64,000 nucleotides of DNA from Luteimonas sp. J29 (GTDB lineage: Bacteria; Pseudomonadota; Gammaproteobacteria; Xanthomonadales; Xanthomonadaceae): NCBI RefSeq assembly GCF_000472505.1, contig NZ_AWZR01000007.1, positions 186,001 through 250,000 of the forward strand, read 5' to 3'. Position 1 is the stretch's first letter. The number at the start of each line of letters is the position of its first letter. Positions 47,028 to 56,580 of this stretch are shown here, piece by piece. The notes below the pieces were generated by a model. That model did no database searches. It was not told where the DNA came from and saw only the letters and a list, made by a program, of their open reading frames with translations. Both the position numbers and the translations under genes were made by a program.

Positions 47028-48464
47028 TCAGGCGATTCCCAGTCCCGGGATCGCGGTGATCGCATCGGGGTCGACGCCGGCCAGCCGAGCGAAGTGACGG
47101 CCGCGCTCGGTGTAGTCGCGGTACGCACCGAAGCTCGGCGCGCCCGGCGAGAGCAGCAGTACGCCGTCGCCCGCCAGCAGCGCTTCGGCCTGCGCCACCG
47201 CATCGGCGAGGTCGGTGGCCTGGCGCAGCACGCAGCCGTCCTCCCGCGCCACGCCCCCGAGCAGGTCATGGATGCGCGGGCCGTTCTGGCCCATGGTGAC
47301 GATCGCCGCCGGCGGCCGCGCGCGCACGCCTTCGGCGAAGGCGCTCCAGTCCAGGCCGCGGTCGTGGCCGCCGACCAGGATCGCCACCCGGCGCCCGGCG
47401 AAGACCTCGAGCGCGGCCAGGCTGGCGTGTGGCGTGGTGCTGATCGAATCGTTGACGTACTCGATGCCGTCGCGCACGCCCAGCGACTGCAGCCGGTGCG
47501 GCAGCGGGCGGAAGCCGGCCACGTGCGGCGCCAGCGCCACCGCGTCCAGGCCCAGCGCCTCGATCGCGGCGAGCACGCCGCACAGGTTGGCACGGTTGTG
47601 GCGGCCGGGCAGCGGGACGCCGCGGGTGTCGAGCACCTCCCGTCCGCCACGCCACAGCGCGTCGCCGCGCAGGTGCCAGCCATCGGGGCTCCCGAACCAG
47701 CGCACCTCGCTGTGCGGCAGGTCGCGGCCCGTTTCGGCCAGCAGCGGATCACCGGCATTGAGCACGGCGATGCGCGGGTACGCGCCGGTCAGCAGCGCCA
47801 GCTTGTCGCGCACGTAGCGCGCGTGGCTGCCGTGCCAGTCCAGGTGCTCCGGGAAGACGTTGGTCACCAGCGCCACGTGCGGCCGTACGCCGCTCATCGC
47901 GACGTCGCCGGTCTGGTAGCTCGACAGCTCCACCACCCAGTAGTCGGCCTGCCCGTCGAGCAGCTCCAGCAGCGGCTGGCCGATGTTGCCGGCAAGCGCG
48001 GTGCGATGGCCACCGGCGCGCAGCAGGTGCGCCAGCAGCGCCGACGAGGTGCTCTTGCCCTTGGTGCCGGTGACGCAGAGCGTGGTCGCGTCCGGGCGCG
48101 AGGCGAACCAGAGCGCCGTGCCGCCGATGAAGCGCGTGCCGCGTGATGCGGCTTCCAGCGCCTCCGGCCGGTAGGGGCTGATGCCCGGCGACTTCACCAC
48201 CACGTCGAACGCGGACAGGCGCTCCGCGCTGGCGTGCGTCTCCACCCGCAGCCGCGGGTCGCCGAGCGCCCGCGCCTCGCCGGCTTCGGAGTCGGAGCAG
48301 AACAGCGTCAACGTTCCCGGAAACCGGTCGTCGTCGCCGGCAGCGGGCAGCCGGTCGGCCGCCGCGCGCAGGGCTGCGTGGGCGGCGCGGCCCTCGCGCC
48401 CCCAGCCCCACAGGGCCACGCGGCGCCCGGCGAGCGAGGCGATGTCAGGCGGCGAAGCGTTCAC
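47028..48464 (-). CDS. murD2: UDP-MurNAc-L-Ala--L-glutamate ligase MurD2
   Basis: 478 residues from GTG 48464, overlapping murL by 20 bases. Mur-ligase plan: N-terminal Rossmann domain ([14 protein letters not shown]), ATP site TGTKGKST (132-139), ELSSYQTGD and [10 protein letters not shown] in the central domain, and a C-terminal ligase domain with [16 protein letters not shown]. In Xanthomonas, MurD2 adds L-Glu instead of D-Glu to UDP-MurNAc-L-Ala. The call rests mainly on its pairing with murL; by sequence alone MurD would also fit. Confidence 0.88.
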   Translation of the reverse strand: MNASPPDIASLAGRRVALWGWGREGRAAHAALRAAADRLPAAGDDDRFPGTLTLFCSDSEAGEARALGDPRLRVETHASAERLSAFDVVVKSPGISPYRPEALEAASRGTRFIGGTALWFASRPDATTLCVTGTKGKSTSSALLAHLLRAGGHRTALAGNIGQPLLELLDGQADYWVVELSSYQTGDVAMSGVRPHVALVTNVFPEHLDWHGSHARYVRDKLALLTGAYPRIAVLNAGDPLLAETGRDLPHSEVRWFGSPDGWHLRGDALWRGGREVLDTRGVPLPGRHNRANLCGVLAAIEALGLDAVALAPHVAGFRPLPHRLQSLGVRDGIEYVNDSISTTPHASLAALEVFAGRRVAILVGGHDRGLDWSAFAEGVRARPPAAIVTMGQNGPRIHDLLGGVAREDGCVLRQATDLADAVAQAEALLAGDGVLLLSPGAPSFGAYRDYTERGRHFARLAGVDPDAITAIPGLGIA

Positions 48465-49809
48465 GCAGCCGCTCCCACAGCGGCGCGGGGATGCCGTGTT
48501 CGCCCTGCGGCGCCAGCAGGGCGTCGACGTCGACCTCGTCCGCGCCCAGCTGCGGCGCGATCTCGCGCGCGAAGCGCGCCACCACCGCGTCCTCGCGCCA
48601 CTCCGGCCGCGCCGCCAGCGCCGCCATCGCGGCGCGCGACTCGCGGCCCTCGCCAACGCACTCGAATGGCTTGTGGTCGCGGTATTCGAGCAGCGCGTCG
48701 AAGCCCGGGACCTGGGCGGGATCGTCGAGCAGGTTGCGGCCGAAGATCCCGACCAGCCGCGGCTTGGGCATGAACGGCGCCAGCGCCAGGAACACGAAGT
48801 GGCACTTCGGGCACACCCCGCACCAGCGGTTCACCGGCCGCTCGCCGAGCAGGTGGAAGTTGCGGTTGCAACTGGAGAAGTGCGCGTCGTAGGCGTCGAG
48901 CTTCGCGAACTGGCGCGCGACCGCCAGCTCGCTCAGCGGCCGCAGCAGCGAGTAGTAGCGCAGGTCCGCGGCCACGTGCGAGCGCAGGTGCGCGGCGAAG
49001 GCGCGCTCGAACGCCCAGCCCTTGGACCACTGGTGGTTCACCTCGCCGGTGCCCTCGATCAGGCTGCCGTAGCTGGCCGAACGCTCGTTGGAGAACACCA
49101 CCTGGTCCACGCCGAGCACCACCGCGGCGAAGGCGAGGATGGCGGAGTTCACCGCGGTCACCGGGATGTGGCCGTTCCACGCGCCCTGGCGGTTGAACTC
49201 GAACAGTTCCGGCGCGAGCTGGCGGCCGATGTTGAGCATCGGCAGGCCGGTGCGCCCGGCGCAGGCGCGGATCAGCTGCGAGCCGCCGATCCAGGCGACG
49301 GTCTGCCCGACGCCCAGCGCGCGCAGCGCCTCGATGCTGACCAGCGAATCCTTGCCGCCGCCGATCGCCACCAGCGCGTGTTCGCGCAGCCCCAGCGCCG
49401 GCGCGTCGCCTCCGGCCACCCCGTTCGAAACCGGAAAGCGCACCCGGCCGTGCAGGTCCAGCCCGTTGCGGTACGCGAACTCGCCCAGCCCGTTGAGGTA
49501 CACCTCCTCCACCAGCGCCCCGGTGGCGGCATCGATGCCACCGTCCTCGACGAGGATCGTCGCCGGCACCGCCGCCTTGTAGTAGCTCACGCCGGCGACC
49601 AGGTGCAGCAGCCGCAGCGCGCGCATGGCCGCCGCCGCGCGGGCGTCGTCGAGCGCGAACGGCGCGCCGGGCAGGGTGACCGTCTCGACCAGCTCGGGGC
49701 CGTCGTCGAAGGCGTAGACCAGCCGCGCCACGCCGCTGGCGGGATCGAACCCGCTGCGCACGAAGCGGAACGCAACGATCGCGTCGCGGTTGAACTGCCA
49801 CTGGCTCAT
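48445..49809 (-). CDS. murL: UDP-MurNAc-L-Ala-L-Glu epimerase MurL
   Basis: 454 residues from ATG 49809. It has a PP-loop-like GGGKDS (150-155), as in ATP-pyrophosphatase-fold enzymes, and a Cys set at 314, 330, 333 and 336 (SSCNRNF, then [10 protein letters not shown]) that could bind zinc. MurL turns the terminal L-Glu of UDP-MurNAc-L-Ala-L-Glu into D-Glu with ATP, replacing glutamate racemase supply. The ATG overlaps the lysAC stop (ATGA), and the 3' end overlaps murD2. Confidence 0.9.
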   Translation of the reverse strand: MSQWQFNRDAIVAFRFVRSGFDPASGVARLVYAFDDGPELVETVTLPGAPFALDDARAAAAMRALRLLHLVAGVSYYKAAVPATILVEDGGIDAATGALVEEVYLNGLGEFAYRNGLDLHGRVRFPVSNGVAGGDAPALGLREHALVAIGGGKDSLVSIEALRALGVGQTVAWIGGSQLIRACAGRTGLPMLNIGRQLAPELFEFNRQGAWNGHIPVTAVNSAILAFAAVVLGVDQVVFSNERSASYGSLIEGTGEVNHQWSKGWAFERAFAAHLRSHVAADLRYYSLLRPLSELAVARQFAKLDAYDAHFSSCNRNFHLLGERPVNRWCGVCPKCHFVFLALAPFMPKPRLVGIFGRNLLDDPAQVPGFDALLEYRDHKPFECVGEGRESRAAMAALAARPEWREDAVVARFAREIAPQLGADEVDVDALLAPQGEHGIPAPLWERLRERFAA

Positions 49810-52400
49810 TCGATGATGTCCTCCACCGGCAGCGCGCGCAGGTTGTAGGCGCTGGCCATGGTGTAACCGTAGGCGCCGGCGTCGGCCACCAGTACCACGT
49901 CGCCGGGCGCGGTCGCCTCGGGCAGCTTGACCCGGTGGCCGAACACGTCGCTGGATTCGCAGATCGGGCCGACCACGTCGAAGTCGCGCAGCGGCCCGTC
50001 GTCGATCCGGTCCAGGTTCACGATGTCGTGCCAGGCGTCGTAGAGCGCGGGCCGGATCAGCGCGTTCATGCCCGCGTCCAGGCCGACGCGGTGCACGCCG
50101 TCCTTCTCCACCACCTGGCTGCAGCGCGCCAGCAGCACGCCGGCCTCGGCCACCAGGAAGCGGCCCGGCTCGATCGCCAGCTGGAACGCCGGGTGCACGG
50201 CCTTCACCCCGGCCAGGCCCGCGCCCCAGTCGTCGAGGTCGAAGGGCTCGTCGTCGGCCGAATACGGGATCGGCAGCCCGCCGCCGATGTCGAGCACCTC
50301 GACGGTGCCGATCCGGCGGGCGAACCCGGCCATCTCGTCGACCATCTGCCGCCAGTGCTCGCGCGTCTCCACGCCGCTGCCCAGGTGCGCGTGCAGGCCG
50401 GCGATACGCACGTCGAGCGCGCGCGCCAGCGCTTCGAACTCCTCCACCCGCGATGCGGACAGGCCGAACTTGGAGGCCTTGCCGCCGGTGGTCACCTTCT
50501 CGTGGTGGCCGTCGCCGAAGCCCAGGTCGATGCGCAGCCACAGCGTCCGCCCACGGAACACCTCCGGCCAGCGCTGCAGCAGCTCGCAGTTGTCCACGGT
50601 CACGGTGACGCCGCGCCCGAGCGCGTGCGCGTACTCGTCGATGGGCGCGAAGCTCGGCGTGAACAGCACGCGGGCGGGGTCGAGGCCCGGCACGCTGGCG
50701 AACACGTGCTCGACCTCGGCCAGCGACACGCACTCCAGGCCGAAGCCCTCGGCCACCAGCGCGCGCAGGATCGCCGGATGGGAATTGGCCTTGATCGCGT
50801 AGTAGCGGCGGTCCACGGCCTCCACCGCGAGCAGCTGCCGCGCGCGCTCGCGCACGGTCGGCAGGTGGTACACGTAGCGCGGCGTGCCCCCGGCCGCCAG
50901 CGCCCGCAAGCGTTCGCGCTCGCCGCGCCACCACGGCACCGGGCGCGGGCGCACCGTGCCGATGATGTCCTTCCAGCGCGGGCCGAAGACGCCGTTCTCG
51001 TACACCGGCATCGCGCCCGAATCGATCAGTTCGGCATGCAGCACCGGAAGCAGGCCGTCGGCATCGGCCTCGTCGATGACGAAGGTCAGGTTGAGGTCGT
51101 TGGACGACTGCGAGATCAGGTGCACGCGCTCGCGGCCGAAGGTCGCCCACACGTCGGAGAGCTTGTGCAGCAGCGAACGCATGCCCAGGCCGACCAGGGT
51201 GATCGCCGCGCACGGCGCGATCACCTTCACTCGGCACACCTGGGCCAGGTCCTCGGACAGGCGCGCAAGCACGTCGGTGCTGACCAGGTTCTCGCTCGGG
51301 TCGAGCGAGACGGTGACGTTGGTCTCGGCCGACCCGATCAGGTCCACCGACAGGCCGTGGCGGCGGAAGCGCTCGAAGATGTCGGCCAGGAAGCCGACCG
51401 ACTGCCACATGCCCACGGTTTCCATCGACACCAGCACGATGCCGTTGCGGCGGCTGATCGCCTTGACGCCCGGCACGTGCGCGGCCTCGGCGTCGATGCG
51501 CGTGCCCGGCAGTTCGGGGCGCCCGGTGTCGAGGATCGCCATCGGCACGCCGCTGACCCGGCACGGTCCGAGCGAGCGCGGGTGCAGCACCTTGGCGCCG
51601 GTGGTCGCGATTTCCTGCGCCTCGGCGTAGTCCAGGCGGGTGAGCAGGCGCGCGTCGGGCACCTCGCGCGGATTGGCGGTGAACATGCCCGGTACGTCGG
51701 TCCAGATCTCCACCCGGCGCGCGCGCAGCAGGCCGCCGAACAGGGCGGCCGAAGTGTCCGAACCGCCGCGGCCCAGGATCGCGGTGCCGCCTTCGGGATG
51801 GCGGGCGATGAAACCCTGGGTCAGCAGCAGGCGCGTGGGTTGCGCGGCGAAGCGCGCGCGCCAGTCGTCGTCGGCCTCGCGCCGGCACGACACCGACAGC
51901 CGCCTGCCCCACCCGCTCTGGTTGGGCAGTTCGATCGCGTCGAGCCAGTCGCGCGCGTCGGCCCAGCCGATGTCCAGGCCCTGCGCGCGCAGGTAGGCCA
52001 CGCCCAGCGTGGACGAGAGCAGCTCGCCCTGGGCCAGCACCTCGGCCTGCCAGTCGAGCGTGCGCGTCGCCGCGCGCGCATCGTCCAGCAGCGCGCGCAG
52101 CGCGGCCAGCCGCGCGCCGAGCACCACGTCCGGGTCGAGGTCGAGTTCCTGCACGAAGGCGCGGTGGCGTGCGGCCAGCGCCTCGACCCGCGCCGCGCTG
52201 TCGGCGGCGCCGTCGGCGATCGCGGTCAGGTCGTTGGTCACACCTGAAAGCGCCGAGACCACGACCAGCACGCGCCCCCCGATCTCCTCCGCGCGTTTGC
52301 CCGCGAGCCGTCCGATCGTGTCCCAGCGATGGCGTTGCGACACCGACGTGCCGCCGAACTTGAGCACGACCCAGGGCGTGCCGATCGGGGGGGAAGGCAT
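49806..52400 (-). CDS. lysAC: Bifunctional aspartate kinase / diaminopimelate decarboxylase
   Basis: 864 residues from ATG 52400. Residues 1-470 are aspartate kinase (KFGGTS at 14-19; RGGSDTSAALFG; ACT domains with SVDLIGSAETNVTVS). Residues 500-864 are a PLP-dependent decarboxylase (YYAIKANSHP with Lys537 as the PLP residue; HAHLGSG; GGGLPIPY; EPGRFLV). The fusion joins the first step of the aspartate pathway to the last step of lysine synthesis, and it is known in Xanthomonas. First gene of the lysAC-murL-murD2 operon. Confidence 0.96.
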   Translation of the reverse strand: MPSPPIGTPWVVLKFGGTSVSQRHRWDTIGRLAGKRAEEIGGRVLVVVSALSGVTNDLTAIADGAADSAARVEALAARHRAFVQELDLDPDVVLGARLAALRALLDDARAATRTLDWQAEVLAQGELLSSTLGVAYLRAQGLDIGWADARDWLDAIELPNQSGWGRRLSVSCRREADDDWRARFAAQPTRLLLTQGFIARHPEGGTAILGRGGSDTSAALFGGLLRARRVEIWTDVPGMFTANPREVPDARLLTRLDYAEAQEIATTGAKVLHPRSLGPCRVSGVPMAILDTGRPELPGTRIDAEAAHVPGVKAISRRNGIVLVSMETVGMWQSVGFLADIFERFRRHGLSVDLIGSAETNVTVSLDPSENLVSTDVLARLSEDLAQVCRVKVIAPCAAITLVGLGMRSLLHKLSDVWATFGRERVHLISQSSNDLNLTFVIDEADADGLLPVLHAELIDSGAMPVYENGVFGPRWKDIIGTVRPRPVPWWRGERERLRALAAGGTPRYVYHLPTVRERARQLLAVEAVDRRYYAIKANSHPAILRALVAEGFGLECVSLAEVEHVFASVPGLDPARVLFTPSFAPIDEYAHALGRGVTVTVDNCELLQRWPEVFRGRTLWLRIDLGFGDGHHEKVTTGGKASKFGLSASRVEEFEALARALDVRIAGLHAHLGSGVETREHWRQMVDEMAGFARRIGTVEVLDIGGGLPIPYSADDEPFDLDDWGAGLAGVKAVHPAFQLAIEPGRFLVAEAGVLLARCSQVVEKDGVHRVGLDAGMNALIRPALYDAWHDIVNLDRIDDGPLRDFDVVGPICESSDVFGHRVKLPEATAPGDVVLVADAGAYGYTMASAYNLRALPVEDIIE

Positions 52401-52545
52401 GGAAATGGCGGGATCCGGGGATGCGGGCGGGTGCGCCTGCGGGCGCAGCGCGGATTCTAACCGGATCGCCGCGCGCGCGAGTCCCGGCCTCCGGCGCCCG
52501 ACCGGGTTGGTAAGCTGCGCCGCCCACCTGCACCGCGACGCGCCC

Positions 52546-53439
52546 ATGCCACGACGCTACCTGCAGCTCGACGTCTTCGCCGACCGGCCCGGTGCCGGCA
52601 ACCCGCTCGGCGTGGTCCTGGACGGCGACGGACTCGACGACGCGGCGATGCAGGCGCTGGCCGCGTGGCTGAACCTCTCCGAGACGGTGTTCTTCCAGCC
52701 GCCCCCCGAGGGCGTCGGCTACAGCGTGCGCATCTTCACCCCGAAGGGCGAGCTGCCGTTCGCCGGGCATCCGAGCGTGGGATCGGGATGGGCGGCACTC
52801 GCCCACGGGCTCGCCGTCGCCCGCGATGGCCGCCTCGTGCAGCACTGCGGCGCCGGCCTGCTGCCGGTGCGCATCGAAGGCGACGGCGCGGCGCGCCGGG
52901 TGCACGTGCGTTCTCCGCGCGGCGAACCGCGCGCCGCGGCGTTCCCGCTCGACACCCTTCCGGCGCTGGCGCGCCTGCTCGACCCCGCCCTGCCGCCGCA
53001 GCTGTGGAACAACGGTCCCGACTGGTGGATCGTGGCGCTGCGCAGCGAACACGAACTGCGCCGGTACCACCCCGAACTGGAGGCGATCGCCGCCCTGTCC
53101 GGGAAGGGCAAGCTGGCCGCCTTCGCCCCGGCCGCGCACGGCGAGGCCGGTTACCGCTACGTCGTGCGCGCCTTCGCGCCCGGCGTCGGCATCGCCGAGG
53201 ACCCGGTCACCGGCAGCGCCAACGCGCTGGTCGCCGCCCGCCTGCTGCAGGCCGGCCTGGTCGGCCCCGGCACCGGCTATGTCGCCAGCCAGGGCCGCGA
53301 GCTCGGCCGCGACGGCAGGGTCGAGGTCCGCGTCGACGACGACGGCGAGGTCTGGATCGGCGGCCGCGTGCAGCCCGTGATCGAAGGCCGGATCGACTGG
53401 CCGGCCAACGCCCCTTCCCTGCATCGGAGCCCTGCATGA
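52546..53439 (+). CDS. PhzF family protein, copy 1
   Basis: 297 residues. N-terminal DVFADRPGAGNPLGVV, catalytic Glu46 in LSETVFF, FAGHPSVGSG, and the C-terminal AEDPVTGSAN, all complete. PhzF-fold enzymes act as isomerases or epimerases on small acids; substrate unknown. ATG at 52546, divergent from lysAC. The stop overlaps copy 2 by 4 bases (ATGA). Confidence 0.92.
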   Translation: MPRRYLQLDVFADRPGAGNPLGVVLDGDGLDDAAMQALAAWLNLSETVFFQPPPEGVGYSVRIFTPKGELPFAGHPSVGSGWAALAHGLAVARDGRLVQHCGAGLLPVRIEGDGAARRVHVRSPRGEPRAAAFPLDTLPALARLLDPALPPQLWNNGPDWWIVALRSEHELRRYHPELEAIAALSGKGKLAAFAPAAHGEAGYRYVVRAFAPGVGIAEDPVTGSANALVAARLLQAGLVGPGTGYVASQGRELGRDGRVEVRVDDDGEVWIGGRVQPVIEGRIDWPANAPSLHRSPA

Positions 53440-54329
53440 CCGCGCGACGCTTCACGACCGTCGATGTCTTCGCCGACCGGCCCGGCGCCGGCAACCCGCT
53501 GGCCGTGGTGCTCGATGCCGGGGGACTGGACGACGCCGCCATGCAGGCGATCGCGCGCTGGACGCGCCTGCCCGAGACCACCTTCGTGTTCCCACCGTCC
53601 GCGCCCGGCGCCACCCATGCGCTGCGCATGTTCAGCCCGCAGCGCGAGGTGCCCTTCGCCGGCCATCCCAGCGTCGGCACCGCGCACGCCGTGCTCGAGG
53701 CCGGCCTCGCGCAGCCCCGGGACGGACGGCTGGTGCAGGAAGGCTCGGCCGGCCTGCTGCCGCTGCGCGTGCGCGGCGAAGGCGATGCGCGCACGATCGC
53801 GATCCGCACGCCGCGCGCGCGGGTGGCCGAAGTGGCCGCGCCGGGAGACCCGAGGCTGGCCGGCGCGCTTGCGGGCCTCGCGTGCGGGGCACTGCCGCCC
53901 GCGCTGATGGACGGCGGCCGTCGCTGGTGGCTGGCGGAACTGGCCGACGAGGCCACGTTGCGCGGCGCGAACCCGGACTGGACGGCAATCGAACGCCTGG
54001 CGCGGGAGACGGGCAGCATGGGCCTGTGCGTCTACGCGCGCTGCGCAGGCCGCGCGTACGACCTCGCCGTGCGCGCCTGGGTGGGCGCGGGACGCTGCTT
54101 CGAGGACGCCGCGTCCGGCGCGGCCAATGCCACCCTCGCGGCCTGGCTGGCGTCGCGCGACGCACTGCCCGGCCACGGCGGCCGCTATCGGGTGAGCCAG
54201 GGACGCGAGGTCGGCTTCGACGCCTGCATCGAACTGGAGGTCGACGACGACGGCGAGGTGTGGTCGGGCGGACGGGTGCGGACGGTCGTGCGGGGCACGC
54301 TCGACTGGGAGGCACCGGCGCCTCGCTGA
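53436..54329 (+). CDS. PhzF family protein, copy 2
   Basis: 297 residues, exactly the length of the upstream copy, with DVFADRPGAGNPLAVV, Glu47 in LPETTFVF and FAGHPSVGTA. The C-terminal signature is changed to FEDAASGAAN (copy 1: AEDPVTGSAN), so activity may have shifted. A tandem duplication that has diverged strongly; translation is coupled to copy 1. Confidence 0.9.
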   Translation: MTARRFTTVDVFADRPGAGNPLAVVLDAGGLDDAAMQAIARWTRLPETTFVFPPSAPGATHALRMFSPQREVPFAGHPSVGTAHAVLEAGLAQPRDGRLVQEGSAGLLPLRVRGEGDARTIAIRTPRARVAEVAAPGDPRLAGALAGLACGALPPALMDGGRRWWLAELADEATLRGANPDWTAIERLARETGSMGLCVYARCAGRAYDLAVRAWVGAGRCFEDAASGAANATLAAWLASRDALPGHGGRYRVSQGREVGFDACIELEVDDDGEVWSGGRVRTVVRGTLDWEAPAPR

Positions 54330-54362
54330 GCGCTGAGCGCAGCCCGGCGTCGCGCGTCGCGA

Positions 54363-55052
54363 CTACGGCACGGCGCGCACGTCCACCCGCACCCGGATGC
54401 GGTCGCCGGGATGGTGGTCGGTGCGGGTCACGTACTCGCGCCCGCCGTATTCGTAGGTGACGTCGTAGGCCACCACGTCGCGGGGGTCGTGGTCGCCGAC
54501 GCCGGCATACCGGTCGCCGTAGGGCTCCGGTCCGCACACGGTGACCACGCCTTCGCGCGGGCGCCGGTTCGCCTCGTAGATGCGGCGGCCCGCGGTGCTG
54601 CCGACCACGGTACCGACCGCGGTGCCGATCGCCTGGCCGCTGCCGTCGCCGATGCGGCTGCCCAGCACCGCGCCGGCGACGGCGCCGAGCACGCTGGCGA
54701 CGAGGCGGCCGTCGTCGTCGCGGCGGCGCGCGTAGGGATCGTCGCCGCCGTAGCCGCCGCCGTACCCGCCATACGGGTCGTCGCGATGGACGTATCCGCC
54801 GCGGCGCACCTCGCAGTCGCGCCCCGCCCGGGTCGAGCGTGCGTACTCGTCGAACACCGGGTCCACGCGCAGCACGCGCGCCCATGCGTACTGCGGCTGC
54901 GGATCGGAGCCGCGCCAGTCGCCGCCACGGGATTCGGCGGTGCGATGGGGATAGTCGCCGTACGGTCCGCGGTATTCGCGGTAGTCCTGGGCGGACGCAG
55001 CGCCCATGGCGAGGGCGAGTGCGGCGGCAAGGCAGGTCGCCTGGAGCTTCAT
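54363..55052 (-). CDS. Glycine-zipper 2TM-domain outer-membrane-type protein
   Basis: 229 residues. Signal peptide (1-21, MGAASAQ), a Tyr/Asp/Arg/Gly-rich region (DDPYGGYGGGYGGDDPYARR), then the glycine zipper (AGAVLGSRIGDGSGQAIGTA, VGTVVGSTAGRRIYE) typical of the Rickettsia 17 kDa/SlyB-like family, and a beta-rich C-terminus (CDVTYEYG-like: YDVTYEYGGREYVTRTDHHP). Probably envelope-associated; no lipobox is evident. Confidence 0.8.
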   Translation of the reverse strand: MKLQATCLAAALALAMGAASAQDYREYRGPYGDYPHRTAESRGGDWRGSDPQPQYAWARVLRVDPVFDEYARSTRAGRDCEVRRGGYVHRDDPYGGYGGGYGGDDPYARRRDDDGRLVASVLGAVAGAVLGSRIGDGSGQAIGTAVGTVVGSTAGRRIYEANRRPREGVVTVCGPEPYGDRYAGVGDHDPRDVVAYDVTYEYGGREYVTRTDHHPGDRIRVRVDVRAVP

Positions 55053-55159
55053 CGTGTCGTTTCCGGCGCGTGGACGAAGGCGCGCCGTCCCACGCTAGGC
55101 ACACATCGCTAACGCGCGCCTGAACCCGGGCGCCGGCCCGGGCCCGCGCCCCGCTCCGT

Positions 55160-55846
55160 TCAACGCGCCGACAGCCAGGCCAGCACCTGGCCGGCGCAGT
55201 CGGCGGCGCCACGCCCGAGCAGCGGGCCGACATGGCTGACCGCGGGTGCGCGCAGCAGCGAGGCCTGGTGCTCGCTGGCCAGGGCGGCGGTCAGCGCGGG
55301 CGGCACGTCGTCGTCCACCATCGAGGCCACGTACAGCGCCGGGCACGCCGGATGCGGGACCTGGCGTCCGGCGTAGGCCTCGCGCATCGCGCGGCCGCTC
55401 TCGTCGCGCCAGTTGCGGAACGCGAACAGCGCGGTCGCCTCGTCCGCGTCGGGCAGCGCGCGCCGGGTACCCGTCAGGCGCGCATCGCGCTGCCACGGGA
55501 CCACGTCCGGCCACTCGCGGCGCGGCAGCTGCGCGTGCCAGGGCGCGGGCGGCAGCGGATTGACCAGCACCAGCGCGTCGGCTTCGGCCGCGCATTCGAG
55601 CGCCAGCAGCCCGCCCAGGCTGGCGCCGACCAGGGCGCGCGGCCGCGGCAGCGCCCGCAGCGCCTCGCGCACCTGGACCAGGTACCAGTCGAGGCCGGTC
55701 GCGGCCAGGCCCATGGGCGAGGGCTGCAGGTCGGGCGCGGCCACGCGCACCCGTCCGGCCTCGAACACGCCCTTCCAGATGTTCCATTCCCAGCCGCCGC
55801 CCCCGCCTCCGTGCACCATCAGCGCCGCACGCGGGCCGCTACCCAA
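55160..55846 (-). CDS. Alpha/beta hydrolase
   Basis: 228 residues. TTG start at 55846 inside the end of osmC (8-base overlap); starting at ATG 55819 would cut the first strand. Oxyanion motif VHGGGGGGWEWN, nucleophile in VGASLGGLLALE, acid near MVDDDVPP and His in VSHVGPL. The Gly run is unusually long. Substrate unknown; probably translated with osmC. Confidence 0.82.
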   Translation of the reverse strand: MGSGPRAALMVHGGGGGGWEWNIWKGVFEAGRVRVAAPDLQPSPMGLAATGLDWYLVQVREALRALPRPRALVGASLGGLLALECAAEADALVLVNPLPPAPWHAQLPRREWPDVVPWQRDARLTGTRRALPDADEATALFAFRNWRDESGRAMREAYAGRQVPHPACPALYVASMVDDDVPPALTAALASEHQASLLRAPAVSHVGPLLGRGAADCAGQVLAWLSAR

Positions 55847-56273
55847 GCAGTTCCGCCTCCAGCGTGATCGGCACCGCGCTCAGCGCCTTGGACACCGGGC
55901 AGTTCTGCTTGGCGTCGTCCGCGATCGCGCGGAACGTCTTCTCGTCCAGCCCCGGCACCTTGGCCTTCATGCCCAGGCGGATGGCGCTGAGCGTGGGCCC
56001 GCCCTCCAGCGACAGGTCCACCGCGGCGGTGCCCTCGAGCCACTCCGGCGGGTGGCCAGCCTCGGTGAGCTTGGCCGACAGCGCCATGGTGAAGCAGCCG
56101 GCATGCGCGGCCGCGATCAGTTCCTCGGGGTTGGTGCCGCGTTCCTCGCCGAAGCGGCTGTTGAATCCGTAGCGGGTGCCGTCGAGCAGCCCGCTGGCCG
56201 GGGTGGTGAGGCTGCCGCGGCCGGTCTTGAGGTCGCCTTCCCAGCGCGCGGTGGCCTTGCGTGAGATACCCAT
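55839..56273 (-). CDS. osmC: OsmC/Ohr-family peroxiredoxin
   Basis: 144 residues from ATG 56273 with AGGAG about ten bases upstream. Redox cysteines Cys60 (AAAHAGCFTMAL) and Cys125 (KQNCPVSKAL), with RFGEERGTNPEEL; the layout fits OsmC more than Ohr. It reduces organic hydroperoxides. A perfect 12-bp palindrome lies in its upstream region. Confidence 0.93.
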   Translation of the reverse strand: MGISRKATARWEGDLKTGRGSLTTPASGLLDGTRYGFNSRFGEERGTNPEELIAAAHAGCFTMALSAKLTEAGHPPEWLEGTAAVDLSLEGGPTLSAIRLGMKAKVPGLDEKTFRAIADDAKQNCPVSKALSAVPITLEAELLG

Positions 56274-56580
56274 GTGTCGTGCACTCCTGTTCGTCCGGAC
56301 GATCCCGTCAACGCTACCCGGCGTTGCGTTACCGCCGCGTGCGCGGCGGCGTGGATGCTGCGACGCAACGCGCCGGGGCCGCGCTGTCGCGATAAGGTGG
56401 CCCCCCGCCATGACGCCCCTCGAGCGAACGCTCGCTCGGCAGCGTTCCTCCTCCCGTGGACTGCCATGACGGCCGCAAGCGGATCCGCCCGCGGAACGGG
56501 ACCACGGCGCCCGGGCAGCGACGCGGATCTCCCCGCAGACGCCGGCCGGCGGCCGGCCCCAGCAAGGGAGGATCGGCCCC
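56274..56580. other. 307-bp divergent region between osmC and the EF-G paralogue
   Basis: No gene recognised. It contains TCGTCCGGACGA (56291-56302), a perfect 12-bp palindrome 18-29 bases before the osmC start, and the inverted repeat CGAGCG-AA-CGCTCG (56421-56434). Either could be an operator. No confident -35/-10 pair was found on either strand. Confidence 0.45.

Noticed and set aside
48445..53424. 1659-codon open frame covering lysAC, murL and part of the PhzF region
   Set aside because: It is the murL frame running on without stops; the real lysAC and PhzF genes lie in other frames. High GC content explains the lack of stops.
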